Source: a virus. Taken from it: a stretch of 40,356 nucleotides of DNA. This document shows, in pieces, positions 19,205 to 28,077 of this stretch. The position numbers were made by a program, and so were the translations under genes. Each line of letters begins with the position of its first letter. Position 1 is the stretch's first letter. The stretch spans positions 1 to 40,356 of IMG/VR virus record IMGVR_UViG_3300036781_000836. One strand, 5' to 3'. Under the pieces are notes generated by a model, which ran no database searches, was not told the origin of the DNA, and saw nothing but the letters and a program-made list of their open reading frames with translations.

Positions 19205-22200
19205 CAGATCACACTCGGGTTATCGCCGCGGTTGATCGCGGAGCGTTGATTGGCGAAGCCGAACTGGCGATTGAGCGCGTCGAGAAACCCCCGACCTGCG
19301 GCGGTTCCCGCGATGTTTCCGAGCGATGCCGGGTCGTCGGACGCGGAGGTCACCGTCACGGTGATCGGTATCGACCCGATCGTGAGCGTGACGGACCCGC
19401 TTCCAAGTGCGCCCGGCGATTGCAGTGAGGCCAGCGACGGCGGCAGCAAGGGGCCACCAGACCGGAGACTCTTCGTGTTCGCGACGATCTCCTGCAAGAG
19501 TGCGTTCGCGGTTTCAGCCAGCCCGACGAGATCCAGCGTTTCGCCGACATTGCTGGTCACCGTGGCCGACGTGGTGTTTCCGGAAGTCCCGGAGACGCCC
19601 TGCGCCGTTGCAGACGCCTGCTGTGCCGCGGTGGCCTGACTCTGCTGCAGCTGCGCGAGTTCCGCCGCCTGAGTCGACTTCAACTGATCGATCGTCGCCT
19701 GGTCGAATCCCTGTGCAATCGCGTCAGAGAGTTCCTTCGCCTGGGACTGCTGCAACGCGAGCAGGTCGGCGGCGTCGCCCTGCCCGGTGGCGCGGAGCAA
19801 CCGCACGGCGAGGGAATCCTGCTCGTCGGCCTGCGCCTGCGCGGCGGCGGCCGCCTTGGTTTGTGCCGCGGCGAGGTCTTCCTGCGCCTGCGTCGCCTTG
19901 ATCGCGGCGATCGTCGAGGCGTCGAATCCCTTGGCGATGGCGTCCGCTATCTCCTGTGTCTCGTCGATCTGGCGTTGCAAGGCGTCGGCAGCGTCGCCGC
20001 TTCCAGCAGCACGGAGCTGGCGGACGATGAGCGATTCGTTCTCGTTGGCCTGGTCGGTGGCCTTCTGAACCGCCGCCGCTTGATCCTCAGCCGCTTGCGT
20101 CGCCTTGATCGCCGCGATCGTGACGTCGTCATATCCGGCGGCGAGCGCTTGGTCGATTTCCGCCTGTTCCTGCTGCTGGCGTTGCAATGCGGCCGCGCCC
20201 GCTGTGTCACCTGCCGCCGTCAGATTGCGGACGGCGAGGCTGTCGGTCTCCGCTTTCGTCTGGGCCGCCGTGGCTGTCGTGACCTGCGGCAGCAGCCCGA
20301 GGAGCGTCTGGATTGTGTTGAGGAAATCGGTTGGATTGAGGCCACCGAAATCGGCAGGGTCGATCTTGCCGTCCTTGAACTGCTGGAAGATCCCCTGCAG
20401 GATCGTCGTCGCCTGCGACGCACCCGATACGGTCGAGACGTCGATCCCCTGCAGGGCATTGAAGATCGCCGGCGCACCGACCTTCGGATCGGTCAGCAGC
20501 GTCAGGAACGGCGCGAATTGGGCCGATCCGGTCGTGTTGAAGACCTTGAAGCCCGCCTGAAGCTCTGCAAGTTGGTCGGTGAAGTCGTTCGCGAATTGGG
20601 CGAACTTTTCCTCCTGTAGTCCCTTCGATATCGCGGTGAGCTCTTCGAGTGTTGGCGCAGTCTTATCGGTCAGCGTAATCCCAAGCTGATTCGCTGCAGC
20701 GTCCACATCAGCAATCGACACTCCGACGGCCGCGAGCGCCTGTTTGACAGAATCGGAGCTGCTAGCGAAGACGGGATTTCCGCTGTCATCCAACACCGGG
20801 CCGCCGGGCCCCTGAACGGGCTGGGATGATCCCGCGACGATCTGTGGAAGTCTGTTCGCGAGGGCGCCAAATGCCGCGCCGGAGAGCGTCTCGTCGCCGA
20901 ACTTATTCACCTTGTCTGCGAGCGCAGCCAGCGCGGCTGCGAGGTCCTGCGTATGCTTGACGGCGTCAGCTTCCGCTTGGGCTCGAGCCGAGTCTTCGGC
21001 TTTCTGTGCTGCGCTTTCACCGAATATCGATCCGAGAACCGGAACAAGCGCTGCCGCTGCCTCAGCGGCAGCCAACACAACGTCGCCGGTAGATGCGGCG
21101 CTGACAACGTTACCTAGCTTGTCGACCGTCTTGATGCTCAACTTTTCAATCGTGTCGGCCAGCGAGCCCGCCTTCTCGGCAAACGTCACGACATTGCCGA
21201 TATCCGTCGCGAGCCCATCGCTAATCAGTCCGGTAGCTTTCAGCATACCGGCGAGCGCATTTACTCCCGCAAGAACAGCATCAACGAACTGACGTTGACG
21301 TTGAATTATCGTCAGCTGCCCATCCGCGATCTTATTTAGAGCGTCCTTCGTCCCTTTCAGCCCGTCGTTGATGCCGGTGGTCGCGATCCCAGCTGCCTTG
21401 AGCAGGTCCCCGAGTTTTTGCGCTTTCTCGGTCAGCGTGATCGTCGAGTCATTGAGGATGTCAAACGCCTGCGACGCGAACGGCGTGTCCTTCAGCTTGC
21501 CATAGGCATCATTGACGGCCTCGAGATCCTTCGTCGTCTGCGCCGCCGTCGCCTGCATTTCCTTCTGGAAGGACTGCTCGAACGACGACTCGGTTGTCGT
21601 GAAATCCGAGGACGCCTTCTTCCAGAAGTCCGCTTGGATCTGGGCAGCTGCCTGAATCGCCGTACCCAGCGCGGGACTCTTCGCGATGAGGCGGTCATAC
21701 ACCGCGTCCAGTTCGGCGGCCGCCTTCGCCGCTGCTGATTCGTTCGGCGCGTTGGCGAGCTTCGCCTGTGCGGCCCCGAGCTGGTTGGTCGGATCGACGA
21801 GCTTGAGCAACTTCTGCAGATGGCCGTCGACTTGATCGTTGAGGTTCTGCCACGCGCCCAGCAGCTTGTCATTGATGGCGGCGGATCCATCGGCGGCAAG
21901 TTTCAGCAGCGCGGAGAGGTTCGCCTGGATCTCGTCAGCGATTTTCTGGCGAGCTGCTTCGGCCGCCGCATCCGCCTTGGGATCGCCGATGGGCGCCGAT
22001 TTCGGCGGCGCGACCGACCCGCCCTTGTCTGGCCGGCTCGCGATCGTCTTCGACAGCAGCAGGAGCGCGTTGTTGTAGGCGGTGACCTGCGCCGTCGGCA
22101 CGTCCTGCCCGAGCGACAGCAGCCCGCGCTCCATCGTCTGCAACGTCGCGGTTGGAAAGCTGCTGATCGAGGTGTTCAGCGCATCGAAGAGTGAGCCGAA

Positions 22201-23301
22201 CCCATTGCGATCGATCTTCCCGAAATTCCCGTCCTGCACGACACCCGCGAGATTCTGGAGATTCGTGAAGATGCGCTGGACGGCGTCGGCTCGTTCCTTC
22301 GACCCCAGCTTGTCGAGGATACCGGAGAGATCGCCGATCGTGGTGACCAGCGAGCCGACCTCCACCGAGCGCGCCTGACCGTCAAACGCCGAGAGCGTCT
22401 GATCGAGGTCCTTGAGCAGGCCGATCACCGACGGCAGGATCTGGTTGCCCAGCTCGATTAGTTCGGCATTCAGGTTCTGCTTGAGGATGTCCCCGAGCTT
22501 GCCCGCGCTCTCCCGGCTCGTCGTTGCAGCGGCTTCGAGTGCGTTCATGTTGTCGGCGCTGCTCTGCGCCGACCCCGCCATATCGTCGAGTGCCTTTTTG
22601 CCGGCGTCTCCTTCCTTCGCGAGCTTGTTGATCTCCGCCGCGACCTGTTTGACGTTGAGGCCCTTTTCGATCAGATCGACGATGACGTTCGTCATTTGCC
22701 CGAGGCTCAGCCCGGTCGCGTCTGCGGCTGGCCCAGTCTTTTCCAGTATCCCGAACACCTCATCGAGCGGCGCGTGGCCCTTCGCCGAGGCGAAAATGTC
22801 GGCCAACGCCTGTGCATCCTGCTCCGCCGTGAGATGAAACTCCTTCCCGACGCGATCGAGGCCGGTCAGGACCGTGGTGAGATCCACACCCGACGCGTCC
22901 GCGGCCGTGACACCGGCAGTGAGCAGCGTCTGGATATCGGAGGCTGATTGGACGCCAAGCCTGGCGAGGAGCGTCGCACCCTGGGCGAGGTCGGTCTGGG
23001 AGCGCCCGCTTTCCGTCGACAGGTCCCGGATCGTGTCGCGGATCTGGCCGAGCTGGGCAATCGTTTGCGGAGCCGACGCCACCATTCCCTGCAGCGCGTT
23101 GTCGACGTCGGCCGCCATCCGGGTCGCATCGGCCGCGATGCCGAGCAGCGCGACCGAGAGACCCGCGAGCGCAACCGTTGGCTTGGACACGATGAAGCTG
23201 ACGGTCTTATCGATCTCGCGTTCGATGTCCTGAAGCCCGCGTTCCAACTCGGTGGAGTCGGCGCGAAAACTCACGAAGACGTCATCGATCTTGTTGCTCA
23301 C
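19204..23301 (-). CDS. Tail tape measure protein
   Basis: This encodes 1365 residues from GTG 23301, chosen for the AGGAGG a few bases upstream and the GTGA overlap with the preceding gene. It begins SNKIDDVFVSFRADSTELE, the usual tape-measure N-terminus, followed by hydrophobic helices (PTVALAGLSVALLGIAAD) and very long Ala/Gln/Asp-rich helical stretches. Three tandem repeats of roughly 60-75 residues lie near the C-terminus. The protein sets tail length and is ejected during DNA entry. Using the known relation of about 0.15 nm per residue, a tail near 200 nm is expected. No lytic transglycosylase or peptidase motif was seen. Confidence 0.92.
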   Translation of the reverse strand: MSNKIDDVFVSFRADSTELERGLQDIEREIDKTVSFIVSKPTVALAGLSVALLGIAADATRMAADVDNALQGMVASAPQTIAQLGQIRDTIRDLSTESGRSQTDLAQGATLLARLGVQSASDIQTLLTAGVTAADASGVDLTTVLTGLDRVGKEFHLTAEQDAQALADIFASAKGHAPLDEVFGILEKTGPAADATGLSLGQMTNVIVDLIEKGLNVKQVAAEINKLAKEGDAGKKALDDMAGSAQSSADNMNALEAAATTSRESAGKLGDILKQNLNAELIELGNQILPSVIGLLKDLDQTLSAFDGQARSVEVGSLVTTIGDLSGILDKLGSKERADAVQRIFTNLQNLAGVVQDGNFGKIDRNGFGSLFDALNTSISSFPTATLQTMERGLLSLGQDVPTAQVTAYNNALLLLSKTIASRPDKGGSVAPPKSAPIGDPKADAAAEAARQKIADEIQANLSALLKLAADGSAAINDKLLGAWQNLNDQVDGHLQKLLKLVDPTNQLGAAQAKLANAPNESAAAKAAAELDAVYDRLIAKSPALGTAIQAAAQIQADFWKKASSDFTTTESSFEQSFQKEMQATAAQTTKDLEAVNDAYGKLKDTPFASQAFDILNDSTITLTEKAQKLGDLLKAAGIATTGINDGLKGTKDALNKIADGQLTIIQRQRQFVDAVLAGVNALAGMLKATGLISDGLATDIGNVVTFAEKAGSLADTIEKLSIKTVDKLGNVVSAASTGDVVLAAAEAAAALVPVLGSIFGESAAQKAEDSARAQAEADAVKHTQDLAAALAALADKVNKFGDETLSGAAFGALANRLPQIVAGSSQPVQGPGGPVLDDSGNPVFASSSDSVKQALAAVGVSIADVDAAANQLGITLTDKTAPTLEELTAISKGLQEEKFAQFANDFTDQLAELQAGFKVFNTTGSAQFAPFLTLLTDPKVGAPAIFNALQGIDVSTVSGASQATTILQGIFQQFKDGKIDPADFGGLNPTDFLNTIQTLLGLLPQVTTATAAQTKAETDSLAVRNLTAAGDTAGAAALQRQQQEQAEIDQALAAGYDDVTIAAIKATQAAEDQAAAVQKATDQANENESLIVRQLRAAGSGDAADALQRQIDETQEIADAIAKGFDASTIAAIKATQAQEDLAAAQTKAAAAAQAQADEQDSLAVRLLRATGQGDAADLLALQQSQAKELSDAIAQGFDQATIDQLKSTQAAELAQLQQSQATAAQQASATAQGVSGTSGNTTSATVTSNVGETLDLVGLAETANALLQEIVANTKSLRSGGPLLPPSLASLQSPGALGSGSVTLTIGSIPITVTVTSASDDPASLGNIAGTAAGRGFLDALNRQFGFANQRSAINRGDNPSVI
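19660..20260 (-). repeat. Three tandem repeats inside the tape measure gene
   Basis: Three in-frame copies share the order 'SLxVRxLxAxGxxxAADxLxxQ', 'EIxxAIxxGFDxxTIxxIKxTQAxE' and a Gln/Ala linker. Copy 1 lies near 20260-20040, copy 2 near 20040-19815 and copy 3 near 19815-19660. Repeat number in a tape measure directly affects tail length. Confidence 0.75.
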
Positions 23302-24158
23302 GCCGCCCCTCCTTCCGCTTCGGCGCGCGCGGCTTGGTCTCGCTGATCGCTGGCGTAGAGTTGCATCCGCAACAGGACCGATTCGAGCGCCCAGTCGCGC
23401 ATCAGCACGCGCGAGGTCTGACCGAGCAGTTCGGCGGCCTTGGCGAAGAAGGGCGACCAATAGAGCTGCTCCCCGGAGGGGTTCGGATCTGGGGTAATCA
23501 GCGGCCGCGCCAGCATGATCCCCTTGTAGTTCACTTCGAGATTCATCGCGAGGATCTGATGCAGCTCGAGCGGCTGCAGCGCCTTGATCGCTTCGGGGAT
23601 CTCCGGCGGCGGCTGTTCGGGCTCAAACGGCATCCCGACGCCGGGAAATGTCGCGATCCACGCACAGATGACGTGCTGCTCGGCAATCGCGTCGATAATC
23701 CGCCGCATGACCTTCGGCGCGAAGTCGGGCCGCTCGAAGAGGGTCTGCACCGTCGGCTGCAACCGGGCGATCGCGAGGTCTCGTCCATGCAGGTGCGCGA
23801 GCGTGACGAATGATTTCCGGTAGACCGTCAGGTACTTGGGTTGGCCGCTCCCATCCTGAACCCGCGAGAGCCGGACCAGCGGTGCCTCGCTGAGGGTCTC
23901 GATCGCTGCGGCGTCGGCTGCCGTTTTCTGGGGATCGACTGCACTGCCGCCGCTTCCACCGACACTACCGACCGCGTGGACCGCGATCAGGCGCCGGAGA
24001 TAGACAAACCACCCCGAGGCACCGCGCTCGGGGTTGTTGGCGCCGCCTGGCGCGAAACTGGCGACCTCCGGTGGAAGGGAACCCTTCGAGCGCAGGGATC
24101 GCTCGAAGAGTTCGCATTCCGCCTTCAACCGCTGCTGACTGATATTCCGATCGGCCAC
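23298..24158 (-). CDS. Tail assembly chaperone-position protein
   Basis: This encodes 286 residues from GTG 24158, five bases after the tail-tube stop. It is predicted helical, with ISQQRLKAECELFERSL, LHGRDLAIARLQPTVQTLF and LHQILAMNLEVNYKGIMLA blocks. Lambda-type phages place two tail chaperones (G and GT, made by frameshifting) here. This phage has one long gene and no overlapping second frame that I could support. The location between tail tube and tape measure is therefore the main argument for a chaperone role, and the family is not recognised. It is coupled to the tape measure by GTGA. Confidence 0.5.
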   Translation of the reverse strand: MADRNISQQRLKAECELFERSLRSKGSLPPEVASFAPGGANNPERGASGWFVYLRRLIAVHAVGSVGGSGGSAVDPQKTAADAAAIETLSEAPLVRLSRVQDGSGQPKYLTVYRKSFVTLAHLHGRDLAIARLQPTVQTLFERPDFAPKVMRRIIDAIAEQHVICAWIATFPGVGMPFEPEQPPPEIPEAIKALQPLELHQILAMNLEVNYKGIMLARPLITPDPNPSGEQLYWSPFFAKAAELLGQTSRVLMRDWALESVLLRMQLYASDQRDQAARAEAEGGAA

Positions 24159-24163
24159 ATGCT

Positions 24164-25615
24164 TCAGGTGTAGACGGTGAGCTGCATGACCGAGCCCGGA
24201 ACGATCTTGAACGGTGCGCCGGCGACACCCTTCTTCTGCAGGTTGAGCATCGTGCCGGAGATCTGCTGCGAGCAGCCGCAGAGCAGGATGAGCACCGTCT
24301 GACCGGCGAGATTCTTCCCCTGGAGGTAGAGGGCCGCGATCGGCGAAGTCCCCATGCCTTCCGTGGTGAACCGGCCAGCCGCCGCATCGGTCTGCGAGGC
24401 GGCCAGGGCATAGGCATGCACCGCCGCCAGCACGTCGACGATCGAGAAGCTGAGGGAGAGCGAGACGTCGCCCGGCTTGTAGCCGATCGTCGCCGAGTTG
24501 TTCTCGAGCTCCATCTTGTCGACCGACCCGCCGGCGTCGAGCTTGACCGATCCCTTCAGGATGCCGCCAAGCGTCGCCTGCTTCAGTCGAACCGCAGCGG
24601 TGTTGATGGGCTGCGCGCGGTAGAGCGGGGTCACCAGTGTCGTGGTGGCCGGGTTGTTGACCCGGTGCACTTCCATCGAGCCACCGACGTTGAGCTGCAG
24701 GAGATCGTCGGCGGCGAGGTTGGTGACCGACGTCAGCGAGACCGTCGTGGCGCCGGCAGAAGCCCCGGCCGACAGCGTCGTGGCCAAGGCGCCGGTCGTG
24801 GCCGGGACCAGTACGCCGATATCGTCGACCGAGTCGAGGAGATCGTTCTGCCCGGAAGTCAGCGACGTGTCGGCCGTGATCGCGACGGCGTTGTAGTCGA
24901 TGCCAGCCGCGGCAGCGGTCCACTTGCAGGGCACCGTGAGCGCGGCGCCGCGCGTGAGCGCCAGCGAGACGCCGGTGTAGTCGGTATCGGCGCCCCAGAG
25001 CTCGATAGTGATCGGCGAGCCGTCGACCGTGGTGCCCTGGATGATGATGACCTGATTGACGATGGTACCGATCTCGGTCCCATCGGTCTGCACCGCCCAC
25101 GGCGCGGAATGCGTCCCGGACCCGGCCACATTCGCCGGCGGGATGCCGAGAGCCGCGGCGAGGGTATGCGCGGTCAGCCCCACCAGCGCCGTCGCGAGTT
25201 CGATGTCCGCCGTCCCGAGCAGGCGATCGTAGACGAGGCGGCGATCTTCGACGGTGACATCGGTGCCGTTGTCGGAGACGCTGAAGGTGCCAGCCGAACC
25301 GATCCGGCCGAGATCGTACACGGTCATTTCGACGACCGGCTGCGCGTTGTCGTGATTGCGCATCAGCGGCCGCGTCGGCGTGATGACGAGCGAGGCGACG
25401 CTCTGGATCGTCACGCGCTCGATGTTCTCGCCTTCACCGATGCGGAAGGTCTTCCCGGCCGTGATGCCGGTGGCCGAGGTGACCGAGAACGTGGTGGCAC
25501 CCTTCGCGGCCGCGGCGGTGAGCGTGGTCGTGGCCGGGGCCGACGCCTTATCGAGGGCGCGGAAGAGTCCGGAGGGGCGGAGGAAGATCTTGTTTTTCGC
25601 GCTGGCGACGGACAT
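24164..25615 (-). CDS. Major tail tube protein with inserted repeated domain
   Basis: This encodes 483 residues, long for a tube protein. The C-terminal 150 residues fit the tube fold (GGILKGSVKLDAGGSVDKM, YKPGDVSLSLSFSIVDVLA, GVAGAPFKIVPGSVMQLTV). The rest includes two copies of a small beta module. One reads ATTTLTAAAAKGATTFSVTS near residue 28, the other ATTLSAGASAGATTVSLTS near residue 282; both end in a valine/threonine strand with an RP or RAQP turn. Such insertions usually decorate the tail surface. The gene lies between the tail terminator and chaperone-position gene, as in lambda (V). Confidence 0.65.
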   Translation of the reverse strand: MSVASAKNKIFLRPSGLFRALDKASAPATTTLTAAAAKGATTFSVTSATGITAGKTFRIGEGENIERVTIQSVASLVITPTRPLMRNHDNAQPVVEMTVYDLGRIGSAGTFSVSDNGTDVTVEDRRLVYDRLLGTADIELATALVGLTAHTLAAALGIPPANVAGSGTHSAPWAVQTDGTEIGTIVNQVIIIQGTTVDGSPITIELWGADTDYTGVSLALTRGAALTVPCKWTAAAAGIDYNAVAITADTSLTSGQNDLLDSVDDIGVLVPATTGALATTLSAGASAGATTVSLTSVTNLAADDLLQLNVGGSMEVHRVNNPATTTLVTPLYRAQPINTAAVRLKQATLGGILKGSVKLDAGGSVDKMELENNSATIGYKPGDVSLSLSFSIVDVLAAVHAYALAASQTDAAAGRFTTEGMGTSPIAALYLQGKNLAGQTVLILLCGCSQQISGTMLNLQKKGVAGAPFKIVPGSVMQLTVYT

Positions 25616-25618
25616 GGC

Positions 25619-26062
25619 CTACTCCGGAGTGATGAGAATGGCCAGCGCCATCGTGCGCTGGACCAGGTAGTCGAACTGCTTGTCCTGTACTTCGACGCGG
25701 TCACGCGGCCACGGCATGTCGGTCGGATCGAGTCCGGCGTTCAGGCTATGTGGGGGCGCCTGCAGCGTGGCGTTGGTGATCTGCCGTTCGGCGGCATCGA
25801 GCATTCCCGCGGCGGCATCGTCGCCATCGGCTCCAGCGGCGATCGCCGACAGGACGAATCGCACCCGCTTGTCGCCTTCAATGGGGCCGATCTCTTCGCT
25901 GGTATCCTCGAGCAGCAGGATCGGCATCGGATCCTCGCCCAACCGGTAGGCTCCCCATGCCATCGCGCAGACCGTTGCCCGACCAACGGCGGTCTGGACG
26001 TCGGTCGATCCATTCAGGATCGCGAGGATCGCGGTCGCGGCGGGGCCGGTGCCGTCAGCCAT
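25619..26062 (-). CDS. Tail terminator / tail completion protein
   Basis: This encodes 147 residues from ATG 26062, overlapping the preceding gene by 8 bases. The start VQTAVGRATVCAMAWGAYRLGEDPMPILLLEDTSE, the EGDKRVRFVLSAIAAG strand and the ATLQAPPHSLNAG loop resemble lambda gpU-type or minor-tail terminator proteins. These form a ring ending the tail tube and joining it to the head. The place directly before the tail-tube gene in transcription order supports this reading. Confidence 0.6.
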   Translation of the reverse strand: MADGTGPAATAILAILNGSTDVQTAVGRATVCAMAWGAYRLGEDPMPILLLEDTSEEIGPIEGDKRVRFVLSAIAAGADGDDAAAGMLDAAERQITNATLQAPPHSLNAGLDPTDMPWPRDRVEVQDKQFDYLVQRTMALAILITPE

Positions 26063-26666
26063 TGAACCCGAGACTCTTTCGGACCACGGTGACGTTCACG
26101 CCGGCGAGCTTGCCGCGCACCTTGTTGAGCGCGTTGATCAGGTACGGCCGCGGGCCAGTGAGGCGCCCACCACCGTCATGCAGCGCCGCCCAGCCCTTCC
26201 AGCCGCCGACGTCGCCGACCCGGCGTTCGCCATCGGTGATACCAGCCTGAATACCCTGGACGATCGTCCCCACGTCCTGCGACGGTGACGCGCCGACGAC
26301 CGAGGCCCGGTGCAACGCGCCCGCATCGACGCCTTTCCGCTTGATCACACGCTGCAGCTTGAGTGTGACGCCGGACAACCGCTGTTTCCGGCTCGCGATG
26401 AACTTCCGGCTGCCGCCGTGTTGCTGCGCATCGCGGATCTGACCGCCCAGGGCGACTGCCTGCACGGTCAGGTCCCGAATGGTCCGAGCTTTCCGGCTCG
26501 GATACTGCTTGCCGGATCCCTCGTACTTGAATTCCTTGCGCACGGCGTTGCGATACATCGACGCCATCGCCTTGACCCCGGCATCCTGCGCGCCGGAGAG
26601 GCGTTCGCGGTAGGCGGTCATCCCGCCGGCGATGTCCGAGACCACCTCGACGCCGAACAGGCTCAT
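26055..26666 (-). CDS. Neck / tail-completion protein (HK97 gp10-like)
   Basis: This encodes 203 residues. It has a helical, basic N-terminus (GGMTAYRERLSGAQDAGVKAM), an Arg/Lys-rich middle (RKFIASRKQRLSGVTLKLQRV) and a C-terminal GPRPYLINALNKVRGKLAG. The 'RPYLxxAL' end is characteristic of gp10/Z-type neck proteins that work between head and tail. The gene follows the head-closure gene and precedes the tail terminator, matching the Z position in lambda. The ATG at 26666 overlaps the previous stop. Confidence 0.6.
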   Translation of the reverse strand: MSLFGVEVVSDIAGGMTAYRERLSGAQDAGVKAMASMYRNAVRKEFKYEGSGKQYPSRKARTIRDLTVQAVALGGQIRDAQQHGGSRKFIASRKQRLSGVTLKLQRVIKRKGVDAGALHRASVVGASPSQDVGTIVQGIQAGITDGERRVGDVGGWKGWAALHDGGGRLTGPRPYLINALNKVRGKLAGVNVTVVRKSLGFNG

Positions 26667-27049
26667 GGCGTCGTGATCCGCTGGAGTGTGGCCAGCAGCG
26701 AGCTGATGCCGTCTTTCTCGCCGTGGACGTTGACCACCTTGAACTGCTGGCCTTCGCGCGATCCGTTGGTAACCGTGATCCGGTCGCGCTCATCGATGTC
26801 CGTCCCGGGCGGAAATGACCCGACGAGGTCGTACTCTTCGCTACCGCCGTAGCCGGCGGCGACCAGCGTTTCCGCCGAGTTGTTGAAGAAGCACCGCACG
26901 TCACTGCATCCGGCGACTGGCGTCCATGTCTCCGTGGCGACACCGCGGGTCGACTGCCCCGTCACGGTGCGCCGTCCGATCTCGACCGTTGCGACAAGTC
27001 CCGCGCAGTCGAGATCGTGAAACACGAACGCCAGATCGCCGGGCAGCAT
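26663..27049 (-). CDS. Head closure / head-tail joining protein
   Basis: This encodes 128 residues from ATG 27049, fixed by the ATGA overlap with the capsid gene's stop. It is predicted beta-rich (MLPGDLAFVFHDLDCAG, LVATVEIGRRTVTGQ, DIDERDRITVTNGSREGQQ) and resembles stopper-type connectors that plug the portal and receive the tail (lambda FII position). The RDRITVTNGSREGQQFKVV segment is the best match to this class. Confidence 0.6.
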   Translation of the reverse strand: MLPGDLAFVFHDLDCAGLVATVEIGRRTVTGQSTRGVATETWTPVAGCSDVRCFFNNSAETLVAAGYGGSEEYDLVGSFPPGTDIDERDRITVTNGSREGQQFKVVNVHGEKDGISSLLATLQRITTP

Positions 27050-28074
27050 CAGAGGACGTTGACGCCGACGGTCGCGTTCGGACGCAGCGGCACCGTGAGC
27101 GGCGCCGACTGCAGGAGCAGGAACCGCACCGACGGATCCTGCTCGAGCCACGACTTCGTGAAGTACGGCACCGAGGCGAGCGAGTCATGGTCCTTGATCG
27201 CGCCATGCGCCTGCAGTCCGTCGACGCGACTGGAGGCCAGGATCACGCGTCCGCTCGTCAGGACGCGCTTCTCGGTGTCGTCGGCCGGATCCACGTACCA
27301 GCCGGTGTAGGTGTAGAAGGTGTAGCCGCGGGCCTGTCCGACCTTCTGCAGCCCTTCGGCGTCCGAGACGTCCGGCGCGATTGAGGCGTTCACGAGGTTG
27401 AACTGGTTGAATTCCGCCTTGAACGTCGTGTCCTGCAGCATCGCGGCCAGCGTTTCGGGATCCACGATCACGTTGCGTGGCACGACGCCGCAGAGCTGCT
27501 GGGCGTTGAGCGCCCAGGTCAGCAGATTGGTGAAGATGTCGGCCGCGGACTGGCCCCAGCGCGCAGTGCCGCTGAGCGCTGCGGGCGATGCCGATGCGTC
27601 GCGACCGAAATCGACGACGACGGTTTCGTAGCCATCGCCCGAGATCGTCACCTTGCCGGTGCTGAGCGTCTCGAGCGCCATGAGTTCCATGCGCCGGCGG
27701 ATCATGTTGAGCTGATCCTGGAGTTCCTGCGCCAGAATCAGTTCCATCCGCTCCTGTGCGGTGAGCGAACCGCCGCCCACCTGTTCACCCATGGCGCGCT
27801 TGAACGGCCGCGTCGGGTCGAAAACGCGCTTGTCCTTGACGTATGCGGGCTTAAACGTCGCCACCTTCCGCCCGCGGCCCTCGACCACTTTCCCCGGCAG
27901 GTACGGGGAAACGAACGGCGCCACCCGACGGCGCGCGTTGTCGATGTCGAAGTGGATCTCCTCGGTGTCATCGGTGACTTGATTGCCGAAGTACGTCTGG
28001 AGCAGGGAATTGCCGGGGACCTTGAGGTCCTCGACGATGCCGAGCATGGTGTCGGTACTGAAGAGGTCCGTCAT
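27049..28074 (-). CDS. Major capsid protein (lambda gpE family)
   Basis: This encodes 341 residues, the same size as lambda gpE. Shared blocks include the 'VSPYLPGKVVEGRG' region after the N-terminal arm and 'ATFKPAYVKDKRVFDP' as in the E family (FTPGYVKPKHEVNP). Next come the spine region 'LILAQELQDQLNMIRRRMELMALETL', 'TYTGWYVDP', and the terminal 'LLLQSAPLTVPLRPNATVGV'. The protein has the HK97 fold and builds the icosahedral shell; no separate cleaved delta domain is evident. The decoration gene lies directly upstream, as in lambda. Confidence 0.92.
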   Translation of the reverse strand: MTDLFSTDTMLGIVEDLKVPGNSLLQTYFGNQVTDDTEEIHFDIDNARRRVAPFVSPYLPGKVVEGRGRKVATFKPAYVKDKRVFDPTRPFKRAMGEQVGGGSLTAQERMELILAQELQDQLNMIRRRMELMALETLSTGKVTISGDGYETVVVDFGRDASASPAALSGTARWGQSAADIFTNLLTWALNAQQLCGVVPRNVIVDPETLAAMLQDTTFKAEFNQFNLVNASIAPDVSDAEGLQKVGQARGYTFYTYTGWYVDPADDTEKRVLTSGRVILASSRVDGLQAHGAIKDHDSLASVPYFTKSWLEQDPSVRFLLLQSAPLTVPLRPNATVGVNVL

Positions 28075-28077
28075 CGA

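Noticed and set aside
23301-23460. Longer tape-measure start at 23460
   Set aside because: The extra 53 residues are Arg/Ala-rich shadow sequence over the preceding gene; GTG 23301 has an ideal AGGAGG and a GTGA overlap.
23298-24200. Programmed frameshift making two tail chaperones
   Set aside because: No overlapping second frame of suitable length or convincing slippery heptamer was found; a single chaperone-position gene is reported instead.
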